DNA from: UBA6183 sp943372215
GTDB lineage: Bacteria; Bacteroidota; Bacteroidia; UKL13-3
DNA length: 64,000 bases
NCBI GenBank assembly: GCA_943372215.1
Contig: CALRXU020000001.1
Location: 124,001-188,000, forward strand
Reading direction: 5' to 3'
The position numbers and the translations under genes are program-made. Position 1 is the first letter of the stretch, and every line of letters begins with the position of its first letter. Below the pieces are notes generated by a model, which was not told where the DNA came from, did not search any database, and saw nothing but the letters and a program-made list of their open reading frames with translations. Shown here in pieces: positions 18,200-27,300 of the stretch.

Positions 18200-18402
18200 T
18201 CCTTGCTGACGGCATTTGAGGTTTTTACGTAAAAGGCAAGTATTGTTGTTGAGCGCTGGGTTCAGTAAGCAATCACGAAGCGAAGCGGCTGTGGTTGCGT
18301 GACCAGCAACAATGCGTAGCCTTTAGTAAAAAACTCAGAAGCCTTGATTTTTTTGCATACTTTTTTTATCTAAGAAAAAAAGTATGTGGGGCTTGGGGCG
18401 AA
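18200..18402 (-). repeat. Inverted copy of the structured repeat
   Basis: The reverse complement matches 7985-8190, including both hairpins and the distal inverted pair. 53 bp are identical (18340-18392 against 7997-8049). Together the two copies form long inverted repeats around the genes at 8.3-17.4 kb. Confidence 0.82.
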
Positions 18403-18410
18403 GCCCCAGA

Positions 18411-18518
18411 TAAAGAAATCAAGGCCAGTTTCTAGAGTAAACATCAATGAAGTCGATTCAATAATAGCCAAAAAGGTTGTCGGGTTTGGGCTGAAGGCCC
18501 AAGGACTAGTCAGTGCTG
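18411..18518 (+). repeat. Second copy of the 109-bp direct repeat
   Basis: Matches 17688-17796 with about one mismatch in ten, including the hairpin TTGGGCT/GGCCCAA. It joins directly to the G/C hairpin of the inverted copy on its left, showing that units are concatenated in different orientations. Confidence 0.75.
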
Positions 18519-18642
18519 TTTGAGTTTAAATGTATATTTTATTCAACTTCCATTAAAACCCCATCCCCTTTTTAAAAGCCCAAAGCTTCATTTTCCAGTT
18601 TCAACCCCCTCACTTCGAGAACCTCTGTGAGCGGGGTAGAAG

Positions 18643-18684
18643 AAAGAGTGTTTTCCCTATGAAAAAAAGGGGTTTTTACTCTTG
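18643..18684 (+). repeat. 42-bp promoter-associated repeat, copy 1
   Basis: Identical over 42 bp to 20587-20628. The element is an imperfect palindrome with outer arms AAGAGT and ACTCTT and inner CCCT/AGGG. Its last three bases, TTG, serve as the -33 box of the promoter that follows. Confidence 0.85.
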
Positions 18685-18713
18685 ATTTGTATTGCGGACT
18701 TGTAGTACATTTG
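18682..18713 (+). promoter_or_regulatory. Promoter for the secreted-protein pair
   Basis: TTG (18682-18684), 21 bp, TACATTTG (18706-18713), a good match to the Bacteroidetes consensus. Predicted start of transcription near 18720, about 205 bp before the gene at 18927, so the leader is long. Confidence 0.55.
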
Positions 18714-18740
18714 TATAAAAAATGTAAAATAACAAACAAC

Positions 18741-18900
18741 ATGCACACTTTTGCACCCTTGTTTTGCTGATAAAACCAAGCAGGAGTTCATCAACAGCAA
18801 GTTGGACAACAAACATAATATTACCATACCAGCCAATCCTTGTTCAGAACAGGTGGCTGACCATGTTGCCCCATTTGCAGAATTTTACAGAAATGAATAA
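18741..18900 (+). pseudogene. Possible frameshifted small gene in the leader
   Basis: An ATG at 18741 reads nine codons (MHTFAPLFC) to a stop. One base of shift in the T-run near 18763 would join it to a further open stretch ending at 18898-18900 (ADKTKQEFINSK... to AEFYRNE), giving about 53 residues of protein-like composition. It may be a decayed small gene, a programmed frameshift or chance. No family is recognised. Confidence 0.25.
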
Positions 18901-18926
18901 CTTTACTTGAACAACATATTACTTTG

Positions 18927-19808
18927 ATGATGATGAAAAAAATAATGGCATTAAATCTATTCCTCTTTGTTGGCTTATTTGTATTTGCTGCTGAGGAAGG
19001 CTGCGATTGGTGGATAAGAACCAAGGGGCATTGGAACCAATCTCAAACCTCTTGGGGAAAACGGTGCGAAGATTTAAACTGGCTCACGCCAGAGGGCAAG
19101 GAAATTCCAGCGTCAGATATTGTTTGTTGTAATTTTGATGCCAATGGCAATTACGATGGAACAGGTATCAATTGCTCTCGGGGTACTGGATTAAAAAGAG
19201 TGCCTGAAGGCTCTGAACTGCCTAAGGAGTTAAATGGGGAATACCCCAATCACTTGCTGGCCAAAAGAACTCAATTGCATGGCAACTGGGCTATTGAAAA
19301 CAACTTAAAAATAGCCATGAATAAGGATGGGGACGTTGGGGTTTACCACCTTGCTTTAAAAGAGAACGTGTCTTTATTTAACCTCTCTGAAAAATACCAC
19401 GACAAACCTGTGAACATTACCGCCTTGCCAACCAATAAAGGAGTGGTTACACTGGTGGTTACTCCGTTGGAAAATAAAACCAATAAAATGGATACCAGCG
19501 GTTCTGAGTACATCACCTACCAAACCAGTGAACTTAAAAAGTTGGTATATGAAAAAAACATGGCCAATATCGTTAGCCTTTACCCCAATCCTGTTGTGCA
19601 AGGCAACGCCTTAAAAGTAAATGCACTTAACAACGGGATACCCATTACCTTTTGCGCCTACAACCAAAGTGGTAAACTGATGCAACAGGTAAACCTAGAT
19701 AAAAACGGGTTAAACGTGGAAACCAAAACATGGGAAAAAGGCATTTATTTTTATTATGTAGTTATTGATGGTGTAAAAATTAAAGGAGGCCTTATTTCTG
19801 TTGAATAA
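18927..19808 (+). CDS. Secreted protein with type IX sorting domain
   Basis: A protein of about 293 residues with a signal peptide (MKKIMALNLFLFVGLFVFA) and a C-terminal type IX sorting domain: SLYPNPV near residue 215, then a beta-sandwich ending in KGIYFYYVVIDG and GGLISVE. The mature part begins with a Trp- and Cys-rich region (EEGCDWWIRTKGHWN) of no known family. Three ATGs in a row (18927, 18930, 18933) make the exact start uncertain; an in-frame TTG at 18924 is less likely. It overlaps the following gene. Confidence 0.75.
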   Translation: MMMKKIMALNLFLFVGLFVFAAEEGCDWWIRTKGHWNQSQTSWGKRCEDLNWLTPEGKEIPASDIVCCNFDANGNYDGTGINCSRGTGLKRVPEGSELPKELNGEYPNHLLAKRTQLHGNWAIENNLKIAMNKDGDVGVYHLALKENVSLFNLSEKYHDKPVNITALPTNKGVVTLVVTPLENKTNKMDTSGSEYITYQTSELKKLVYEKNMANIVSLYPNPVVQGNALKVNALNNGIPITFCAYNQSGKLMQQVNLDKNGLNVETKTWEKGIYFYYVVIDGVKIKGGLISVE

Positions 19809-20487
19809 CCACTTTATAGCCCTTTTTAAGCTGATGCTCGTGCTTACGGGCATCAGTTTTAACATGTCCTTATTGGGGCAAAATATACTGGCCAATTCAG
19901 ATTTTCAACAACAATTCAAGTGTTGCGAGGTAAATGAATACCATTTAACGGGATGGTACACTTTTTATGGTTTTATGCATCGAGATAAGATTAAAGAAAA
20001 AAGATACTTAAGGGCTTATTGTTTCAATCCCACAAATGGTTATAGTTCTTTTTTAATAGGCTCGTTCATCAAACCAATCCGCAAAGGCAAAACGTATAAA
20101 ATTAAAATTGCGCTTTATTATAAAAGAAGCTTTAAGCTGCATTACGCGGCCTCCGTTCACCTGAACATCCAATCAGATAAAGACACCTTGGAGTTGAGTA
20201 AAATAAATTACCTGACTGCGCTGGTAAATAACCAAACAACCATTGAGGTTGATTATACTCCCGAAAACGACTCTTGCAATTACCTGATGTTGAAGTTTGA
20301 GGATTTGCAGCAGGTTGTAGGGGAAAGTACCAAACTACAAATTCGTTCAATTGAGTTGATTGACACCACCGAAGACCAACAAAACCTGCCTATAAAATAC
20401 CAGCAGCGTTTGAAGGAAATTTATGCTGAAACCAGGCGGCATGATTTTACCGTGCCTTGCACAGGCAGCCAAACTTTAAGGCGTTAA
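19801..20487 (+). CDS. Exported protein of unknown function, jelly-roll-like
   Basis: A 228-residue protein read from a TTG that overlaps the upstream stop by eight bases; the next choice is ATG 19834. A signal sequence (about residues 10-26) ends near LLGQ. The mature start NILANSDFQQQFKCCEVNEY resembles the N-terminal domain found before OmpA domains in Bacteroidota surface proteins, where a NxxFE-type strand begins a carbohydrate-binding-like sandwich. There is no OmpA domain here. It is coupled to the sorting-domain protein and probably works with it at the surface. Confidence 0.6.
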   Translation: MNNHFIALFKLMLVLTGISFNMSLLGQNILANSDFQQQFKCCEVNEYHLTGWYTFYGFMHRDKIKEKRYLRAYCFNPTNGYSSFLIGSFIKPIRKGKTYKIKIALYYKRSFKLHYAASVHLNIQSDKDTLELSKINYLTALVNNQTTIEVDYTPENDSCNYLMLKFEDLQQVVGESTKLQIRSIELIDTTEDQQNLPIKYQQRLKEIYAETRRHDFTVPCTGSQTLRR

Positions 20488-20586
20488 ATGCAACAAACCC
20501 ATTCAGCCTCTTGCTCTTCCTGCCCATTTTCCCGTTTCATACCCCCAAAAAAGGTGTTTTAGAAAGAAAATACCCCGTTTTAGAAA

Positions 20587-20628
20587 AAAGAGTGTTTTCC
20601 CTATGAAAAAAAGGGGTTTTTACTCTTG
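20587..20628 (+). repeat. 42-bp promoter-associated repeat, copy 2
   Basis: Identical to 18643-18684. It lies in the 315-bp gap (20488-20802) before the defence operon. As in copy 1, its terminal TTG is placed as a -33 box, with TAnnTTTG 20 bp further on. Confidence 0.85.
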
Positions 20629-20656
20629 TTTGGGTAATTGGGTTGGGGTATGTTTG
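20626..20656 (+). promoter_or_regulatory. Distal promoter of the defence operon
   Basis: TTG (20626-20628), 20 bp, TATGTTTG (20649-20656). Predicted start near 20663, with a leader of about 140 nt to the methyltransferase ATG. Confidence 0.5.
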
Positions 20657-20753
20657 GAGAATATGAAATTAGACCTAGTCACCTTATTTACATTCAGTTC
20701 TTTAGGATAGCACTTTTCCCCAATTGGTGGAATTCTGTTTAACGAACGCTTAA

Positions 20754-20772
20754 TACCAAACTGGTAAATTTG
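20754..20772 (+). promoter_or_regulatory. Proximal -7 box with overlapping palindrome, before the methyltransferase
   Basis: TACCA-AAC-TGGTA (20754-20766) is a perfect 5-bp inverted repeat. It overlaps TAAATTTG (20765-20772), a match to the -7 consensus, 30 bp before the methyltransferase start. A protein bound there would block the promoter. No good -33 box is seen, so this is tentative. Confidence 0.4.
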
Positions 20773-20802
20773 AACATTAAGATTTGAATAGAAAAATTAA
20801 CA

Positions 20803-22050
20803 ATGAGCAAACTAAATTATATAGATCTTTTTGCAGGAGCTGGCGGACTTTCAGAAGGATTCATTCGTGAAGGTTTCCATCCAGTTGCTCATGTTGAAAT
20901 GAGCAAAGAGGCATGTGATACTTTGAAAACCCGTTTGGCATATCATTATCTCAGTCAACACAAAAAAATAAAAACTTATTTCTCTTATCTGCAAAACGAG
21001 ATTTCTAGGGAAGCACTTTGGAAAATTATTCCTGACGGAATAATTGATTCAGTTATCAATGATGAAATTTCAGGTAAGACGATTGAAAATATTTTCAAAC
21101 AGATTGACGAAAAACTTGATTCGAAAAAAGTTGATCTAATAATCGGTGGTCCACCTTGTCAGGCCTATTCGCTTGTAGGCAGAAGCCGAGACCCCAATAG
21201 AATGGAAGGCGACAAAAGAAATTTTTTATTCCGCTACTATGCCCAATTTCTTATTCGATACCAACCGAAATATTTTGTATTTGAAAATGTTTTAGGATTA
21301 CTCACAGCCGGAAACAAAAAATACCTGAATGAAATGATGCAACTTTTTGAATCAATTGGCTATTCAGTTGCAGAGCCTACCGTCTTGAATGCGGAGGAAT
21401 ATGGAGTGTTACAAAAAAGAAGAAGAGTTATCATTATCGGACAAAGAGGAAAAAAGAAATTCAATTTTCCAGAACTTGAAACAGTAGTAAATAACTGGGA
21501 GACAAAAAAAGATTTGTTTTTCGACTTGCCGAAATTAAAACCAGGGGAAGAGTTACAAATTGCGAATTACACAAAACCAATCAACGAATATCTAAAAAAA
21601 ACAGGAACGAGAAATGGAGTTGACTTCGTTACGCAACACATTACAAGACGACACAACGAAAGAGATTTGGAAATATATTCCATTGCAATTGATAAATGGT
21701 TGAATGGAAAGCAACGTTTGAAATATGATGAACTACCACAGCGATTGCAAACACATAAAAATGTTTTAGCATTTCTTGACCGTTATAAAGTAGTTGACCC
21801 TACTGGTCACTCTCATACTGTTGTTGCTCATATAAGCAAGGACGGACACTATTACATTTATCCAGACAAGAAACAGGTTCGTTCTATTTCAGTTCGTGAA
21901 GCAGCAAGGATACAATCGTTTCCAGACGATTATTTTTTTGAAGGTGGAAGGACAGCAGCTTTTAAACAAATTGGAAATGCAGTACCGCCATTGATGGCTC
22001 AAACAATTGCAAATAAAATAATCCAATTACTTAATGGAAAACAACCATAA
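20803..22050 (+). CDS. C5-cytosine DNA methyltransferase
   Basis: Transfers a methyl group from S-adenosylmethionine to C5 of cytosine in DNA. All core motifs are visible: motif I DLFAGAGGLSEGF (8-20), motif IV GGPPCQAYS with nucleophile Cys119, motif VI FENVLG (160-165), motif VIII QKRRRV and motif X QIGNAVPP near the end. At 415 residues it is normal length. The target site cannot be read from sequence. It is the first gene of a six-gene operon and overlaps the next gene by 17 bp, so it is likely the self-protecting modification enzyme of the system. Confidence 0.93.
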   Translation: MSKLNYIDLFAGAGGLSEGFIREGFHPVAHVEMSKEACDTLKTRLAYHYLSQHKKIKTYFSYLQNEISREALWKIIPDGIIDSVINDEISGKTIENIFKQIDEKLDSKKVDLIIGGPPCQAYSLVGRSRDPNRMEGDKRNFLFRYYAQFLIRYQPKYFVFENVLGLLTAGNKKYLNEMMQLFESIGYSVAEPTVLNAEEYGVLQKRRRVIIIGQRGKKKFNFPELETVVNNWETKKDLFFDLPKLKPGEELQIANYTKPINEYLKKTGTRNGVDFVTQHITRRHNERDLEIYSIAIDKWLNGKQRLKYDELPQRLQTHKNVLAFLDRYKVVDPTGHSHTVVAHISKDGHYYIYPDKKQVRSISVREAARIQSFPDDYFFEGGRTAAFKQIGNAVPPLMAQTIANKIIQLLNGKQP

Positions 22051-22813
22051 ACTTTGTTTATATGTATCTTATTACCTTTCTCGCTTTGACAAGGAAGCGT
22101 ATAAGAATTTAGGTTTCGGCAAACAAGTACCAACTCATAATAAAATAGCCGATCTATTAAACGTAAATTCACATACAGTTAGAAACTGGAGAGATGAATT
22201 TGACCCACTACACGGTCATAGAGTAGGTTGGTATCAAAGAGGGATAACGCAAAGCAGAATAAATGTTGTAATGGCTCTTGAAGATTTAAACGAAGTACAA
22301 GTAAGAGGTATTGTTAATGATATTCTATCTGGGAAAATTAAAGAAGAACCATTAGAAGAAGCGCGACTTCTAGCAATTGTTACTGAAGATAGTAATCAAA
22401 AAAGCAAAACGAAATTTATACTAAGAACGCCTACTGGTAAGGCTGCTGAAAACCTTTTTATTCAACATTTCAATGAAACTTTAAAACCAATAGCAGGTAC
22501 TTTAATTGACTGTAGAGATTTGGGTTGCGGTTATGATTTTAGAATTGAATCAAATGGAGTTGAAACTTATATTGAAGTAAAAGGATTAGTAGATATTTCA
22601 GGTGGCATTTTATTTACGGATAAAGAATGGCAAGTAGCGTCAGACAAAGCAGATAACTTTTTTTTATGTCTAGTAAAAAATATTGGTAATAAACCAGAAA
22701 TCAATTTCATACAAAATCCAGCATCTAAAATAAAACCCAAAAAAAACATCTACACTACAATTCAGATAAGTTGGAGTGTAACGGAAAATCAACTTACTGA
22801 CTTAAATGATTAA
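22034..22813 (+). CDS. DUF3883 protein: HTH-like N-terminus and putative PD-(D/E)XK nuclease
   Basis: A 259-residue protein. Residues 30-60 (KIADLLNVNSHTVRNWRDE) look like a helix-turn-helix. Residues 128-240 form a DUF3883 domain with a restriction-endonuclease-like core: Asp168 in CGYDFRI and Glu181-x-Lys183 in YIEVKG. DUF3883 is found in predicted restriction and DNA-repair proteins. It overlaps the methyltransferase by 17 bp and the GHKL ATPase by 8 bp. It is a strong candidate for the sequence-reading or cleaving partner of the methyltransferase, though activity is inferred. Confidence 0.8.
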   Translation: MENNHKLCLYVSYYLSRFDKEAYKNLGFGKQVPTHNKIADLLNVNSHTVRNWRDEFDPLHGHRVGWYQRGITQSRINVVMALEDLNEVQVRGIVNDILSGKIKEEPLEEARLLAIVTEDSNQKSKTKFILRTPTGKAAENLFIQHFNETLKPIAGTLIDCRDLGCGYDFRIESNGVETYIEVKGLVDISGGILFTDKEWQVASDKADNFFLCLVKNIGNKPEINFIQNPASKIKPKKNIYTTIQISWSVTENQLTDLND

Positions 22814-24326
22814 AAATAAAAGCATACAGTCCGAAAAAGCAGAACCAAATCCTGAATATCTGATAAAGTCAATTGCAGAGCAAGGATACAGTCTGGAATC
22901 TTCGTTAGCAGATTTGATGGATAATTCTGTTTCAGCAAATGCAAACAAAATTGAAGTGCTAATTAAGATGGAGCAAGAGCCATTCACTTTGTTTATTGCG
23001 GACAATGGTAATGGAATGGATGAGGAAACACTTAAAGCAAGTATGCAGTTTCCAAGTAATTCACCAGAAAAAGAAAGAAATATTTCTGACCTAGGAAGAT
23101 TTGGTTTAGGCATGAAGACTGCATCTTTTTCCCAGACAAGATGTTTTACAGTTTTATCCAGAAAAAAAGGAACGAAAACTTTTAGTGGGAGAACTTGGGA
23201 TGTTAACCATCTGAAACAATTTGGCAAGTGGCTATTAATTGTAAACACACAGGAAGAAATTACCACACTCATTCAAGAGTATCATTCACTAAGCGAAGGT
23301 CATTTGAATCGCTTTGAAAATTTTGATGCAAATACAATTGTTGTGTGGAATGGTCTTTACAAGTTTGAAAATTATCTTGAAGAAGACAACAGACAATCTG
23401 CATTGAAGAAACAGATTACAGAAGTTACTTCTGACTATTTATCACTGGTGTTTCACAGGTATATGGAACGCAAAGCAAATTCGTTGCAGATAAGAATCAA
23501 CAACAATCTGATTACACCTTTCAATCCATTTCCAACAACTATAACTGATTTCCGTCCGATAGAATTCAAACAAAAGCACTTCAGCACAGACACAATTAAA
23601 ATTGAAGGATTCGTTCTCCCATCTAGAAGTATTGATGAAAGTCAAAGCATTTCCCTCTGGACTACAAAAAATCGAAGTCTGATGGACATGGAAGGAATCT
23701 ACATTTACAGAGCAGATAGATTAATCCACTTTGGAGGCTGGAATGGTTTAATCAAGAAAGCACCACGACTTCAATTGGCAAGACTTCGTGTTGATATTGG
23801 AAACAGTGTTGACCATTTGTTGCATCTGAATGTTGCTAAATCACAAATTGAAATTCCACACGATTTAAAAGTAGCTTTTGAAAAATATATTGATGAATTA
23901 AAAACTCAAGCAGAGAGAGAATTCTTTAATCGAGGCATCAGAAATTTTTCATCAAATCGCAAAGAAGATAATGTGCAACTCTTTGAGAGAAAAGCAAGCA
24001 ACAAAGGAACGTTGCTTGAAATAAACAACAATTTTCCTTTACTCAAATCATTGATGAGTGAATTGAAAAAAGAGCAACTCACAAAATTGAATCTAGTCAT
24101 TCGGATGATAAATACAAGGATTAATGAAATCAGGCAAACGCACGAGGAGAAAGCATTTGTTGGAATTGAAGAGAAAGACGGATTGTCTTTGAAAGATTTA
24201 CTTACCTGTGTAAACCAACTCATAGAAAGTGGGCTGTCAACTGAACTGATAAAAAAAGAGATACTTCCAAATCTTGGATTTACATCAAGTTCATTGCCAC
24301 AAGAAGTCATTCAACTATTAAAATAA
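22806..24326 (+). CDS. MORC/MutL-like GHKL ATPase
   Basis: A 506-residue protein with an N-terminal Hsp90/MutL/histidine-kinase-type ATP site: N-motif DLMDNS (36-41), G1 DNGNGMD (66-72) and G2 GRFGLGMK (97-104). Then comes an S5-like transducer region containing a conserved LRVDIGNS segment, and a helical C-terminus. ATPases of this type in modification operons were described as prokaryotic relatives of eukaryotic MORC proteins. They likely clamp or load on DNA in an ATP-driven way. The gene overlaps the DUF3883 gene and is followed by Z1 after 5 bp. Confidence 0.85.
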   Translation: MIKNKSIQSEKAEPNPEYLIKSIAEQGYSLESSLADLMDNSVSANANKIEVLIKMEQEPFTLFIADNGNGMDEETLKASMQFPSNSPEKERNISDLGRFGLGMKTASFSQTRCFTVLSRKKGTKTFSGRTWDVNHLKQFGKWLLIVNTQEEITTLIQEYHSLSEGHLNRFENFDANTIVVWNGLYKFENYLEEDNRQSALKKQITEVTSDYLSLVFHRYMERKANSLQIRINNNLITPFNPFPTTITDFRPIEFKQKHFSTDTIKIEGFVLPSRSIDESQSISLWTTKNRSLMDMEGIYIYRADRLIHFGGWNGLIKKAPRLQLARLRVDIGNSVDHLLHLNVAKSQIEIPHDLKVAFEKYIDELKTQAEREFFNRGIRNFSSNRKEDNVQLFERKASNKGTLLEINNNFPLLKSLMSELKKEQLTKLNLVIRMINTRINEIRQTHEEKAFVGIEEKDGLSLKDLLTCVNQLIESGLSTELIKKEILPNLGFTSSSLPQEVIQLLK

Positions 24327-24331
24327 AGTTC

Positions 24332-27300
24332 ATGGAGAATAGATATATAGACATAATTATCAAAATCATTGCGAGCAAGGCAAAAGAAGATTCACAGAGT
24401 AATTCCTTGTCCCCTGTATATTTTGTGAATCTTCTTCCTGATATAAAAGATTCTATTTTTACTATAATCAAAATGTTTCGCTATCCTGAAATTGATGAGA
24501 TTACTTTGAAAAACTATTTTGACACTGCCAAGAATCAATATCTTTCAGTTAACCCAATTGACATTGACCCAAGTAATTCATTAACAAAAAAAGGATTTAA
24601 AACCTGGCTGACGGTAGAAAGAAAAGAGGAGATGAAACACTCTTGGAATTACAGCGACAGATATTTTACTCTACTTGAAAAAGCTGGTCGTTCAGAAAAA
24701 GTAATTGACGAAACAAAGACAACAAGTCTTGAAATTTTAAGGAAGATGGGAGACCCAAAATCAAGAGAAGAATTTTATGTAAAGGGGTTAGTTGTTGGTA
24801 GTGTTCAGGCAGGGAAAACCCAAAACTTTAATGCAGTAATCAACAGAGCAATTGATTCCGGCTACGGATTAATAATAGTTTTAGCAGGTTTAATGGAAGA
24901 TCTAAGAAATCAAACGCAGTTAAGAATTGAGAACGATGTTATAGGAGAAGGTCTTGACATTGACACCGATACTTTAGTAAAGAAAGGAGTTGGGACAATA
25001 AGAAGGTTTGGCAACATGGGAGACAGTAGCGTTACACAAGTAATTTCAATTACATCAGCAAAATCTGATTTCAAAAAATCTTTACTTGATGCGGACTTCT
25101 CACTCAATCACACGAACATACTTGTTTGTAAGAACAATGTGAGTGTGTTGCGTAACCTGATTGTGTGGCTGCATGACTACCTTGAAGAAAACAAAGACCA
25201 ACACGATATTCCATTACTGATTTTGGATGATGAAGCAGACAATGCATCATTGAACAACGAAGGGAAAAGAGGAAGAGAATATGCTTCAAAAACAAATGGA
25301 CACATAAGAGCTTTACTTGCGTTGTTCAAACGCAAAACATATTTGGGATATACAGCAACTCCATTTGCAAATATTCTTGCTGACAGAAATGATGCACCGG
25401 AAAACAACTGGATTGTAAAGTATAAAGTTAGAGGACAGGCAGAAGAGAAAGCACTGCAAAGGGTTGACAATTTATTTCCAGATGATTTTATCGTGCTACT
25501 TAATCCACCAACAAATTATGTTGGAGCAAAGCAAATATTTGAGACAACGAAACCAATTGAAAACAATGCTGAATTAAAAATTCCTTTAGTTGAACTTGTG
25601 GATGACAACATTGAACATTTCCCTGATAAGGTTTATTTGAATAACGATGGAGAATTGATAGGTGTGTTGAAAATAAAAAATCAAAATGACTGGAATGAGA
25701 AGGTAGGACAGTTTAATTCTTATCTTGATTTTGCTGATTACAGTGAATACAGAAGACAAACAAGGTCTTCCAGAACAGGTGATGGCTTCCCAAGGAAATT
25801 GCCCGATTCAATAAAAGAAAGTATTCTATGTTTTATTCTTTCAATTGCAATTCGTGAAAGCAGGAAACCTGCTATGGTGAATTCTACAATGTTCAATCCA
25901 CATAATTCAATGTTGATTCACATTTCGAGATACACTCTTTGGCAAAACAGTCTCAAGGATTTAATTGATGTGTATATAAAAGAATTGCAAAGTAGTTTAC
26001 AACTTGACGACCCAAGTAATCCAAGTTCCATCTTCGCAACCTTCGAAAGAATCTGGTTCAAATACTACTCAATAATTATTGAACATGTTTCCGACTATTT
26101 GCCGAAGGGATATGATGATGAGTTTCTGAAACCTATCAGTTTTGAAACCATAAAGAATAATTTTCTTACCGATGCAATTAAAGGAATTGAAGTCAAAGCA
26201 GTCAACAGTTTAACTGGGGACAAACTTGTTTATCCAAGGAACACGCCAAAGAAATATATTGCCATTGGCGGAAATAGGTTATCTCGTGGATTCACACTTG
26301 AAGGATTAAGCATAAACTATTTTGTTCGTTCAACCGATTATTCTGATGCTTTGCTCCAAATGGGAAGATGGTTTGGTTACAGACCAGGCTATCTGGATTG
26401 TTGTAAACTTTTCATCACAAGGGATTCAATGGAGAAATATGATTTGGTTACAAGAACCATTGAAGAATTGGAAAGTGAGTTTAGGATAATGGAAGAGAAA
26501 AACAGGACACCTGCCAATTTTATTCTTCGCGTAAAGAAACATCCTGGAGCTCTTAAAATAACAAGACCAGCAATTCTTAGGGATACATTAGTAGTCAATT
26601 GGTCTTATCAGGATACGCTTGAGCAGACAACAAACTTTGATATTCGGTGGCAAAAAATTGAAGCGGTCTGGCAACAATTCAAGAACAACATTGTTGGTAA
26701 GCATAAATTTGAAATTAAAAAGAAAGAAAATGGAAGTGATGCAGGTTTTCTTACAGCACAAACAGATATTGATGGTGTATTGGAAATTCTAAAACAAGAA
26801 AACAATTTTACAAATGAAACTTGTGACAGCATAATAAAATTCATTGAACGATGTAAAGAAGTAAATAAGCTAACAAAATGGACGATAGCAATTAAGACTA
26901 CTGGTAGAGCAAAAGAAAATGAAGGTAAGGGGAAATTGAGAAAGGAAGAATCCAATTTGGATATTGATATAACAATGACAGTTAGAAGAGGTCCTTCCAC
27001 AGAAGATGGAGTAAAATATTTTAGAGAAAAATTTATTCACGGGAAAATTTTCGGTGCATCTGGAAAATCTGCTAATCTTATTTCTGCAGGACTTGACATG
27101 TCAATACTTTTGACTGAAACTCAAATCAAAACTGCTGAGAAAGAATTTATTGATAACAGAAGAAAATACTATAAGGAAAAATATCCTGAATGGTCAGAGA
27201 AGCAAGTCAATAAAAAAGCAGAGGAAGTAAACATACCTGAAAGAGTCTACCGTGAGAAAATGACAGACCAAGAAGGACTACTTGTAATCTACATTTTAGA

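Noticed and set aside
17948..18232. Open frame of 94 codons on the plus strand
   Set aside because: It lies within the non-coding structured repeat copies and spans the join of two units; no signal, domain or promoter.
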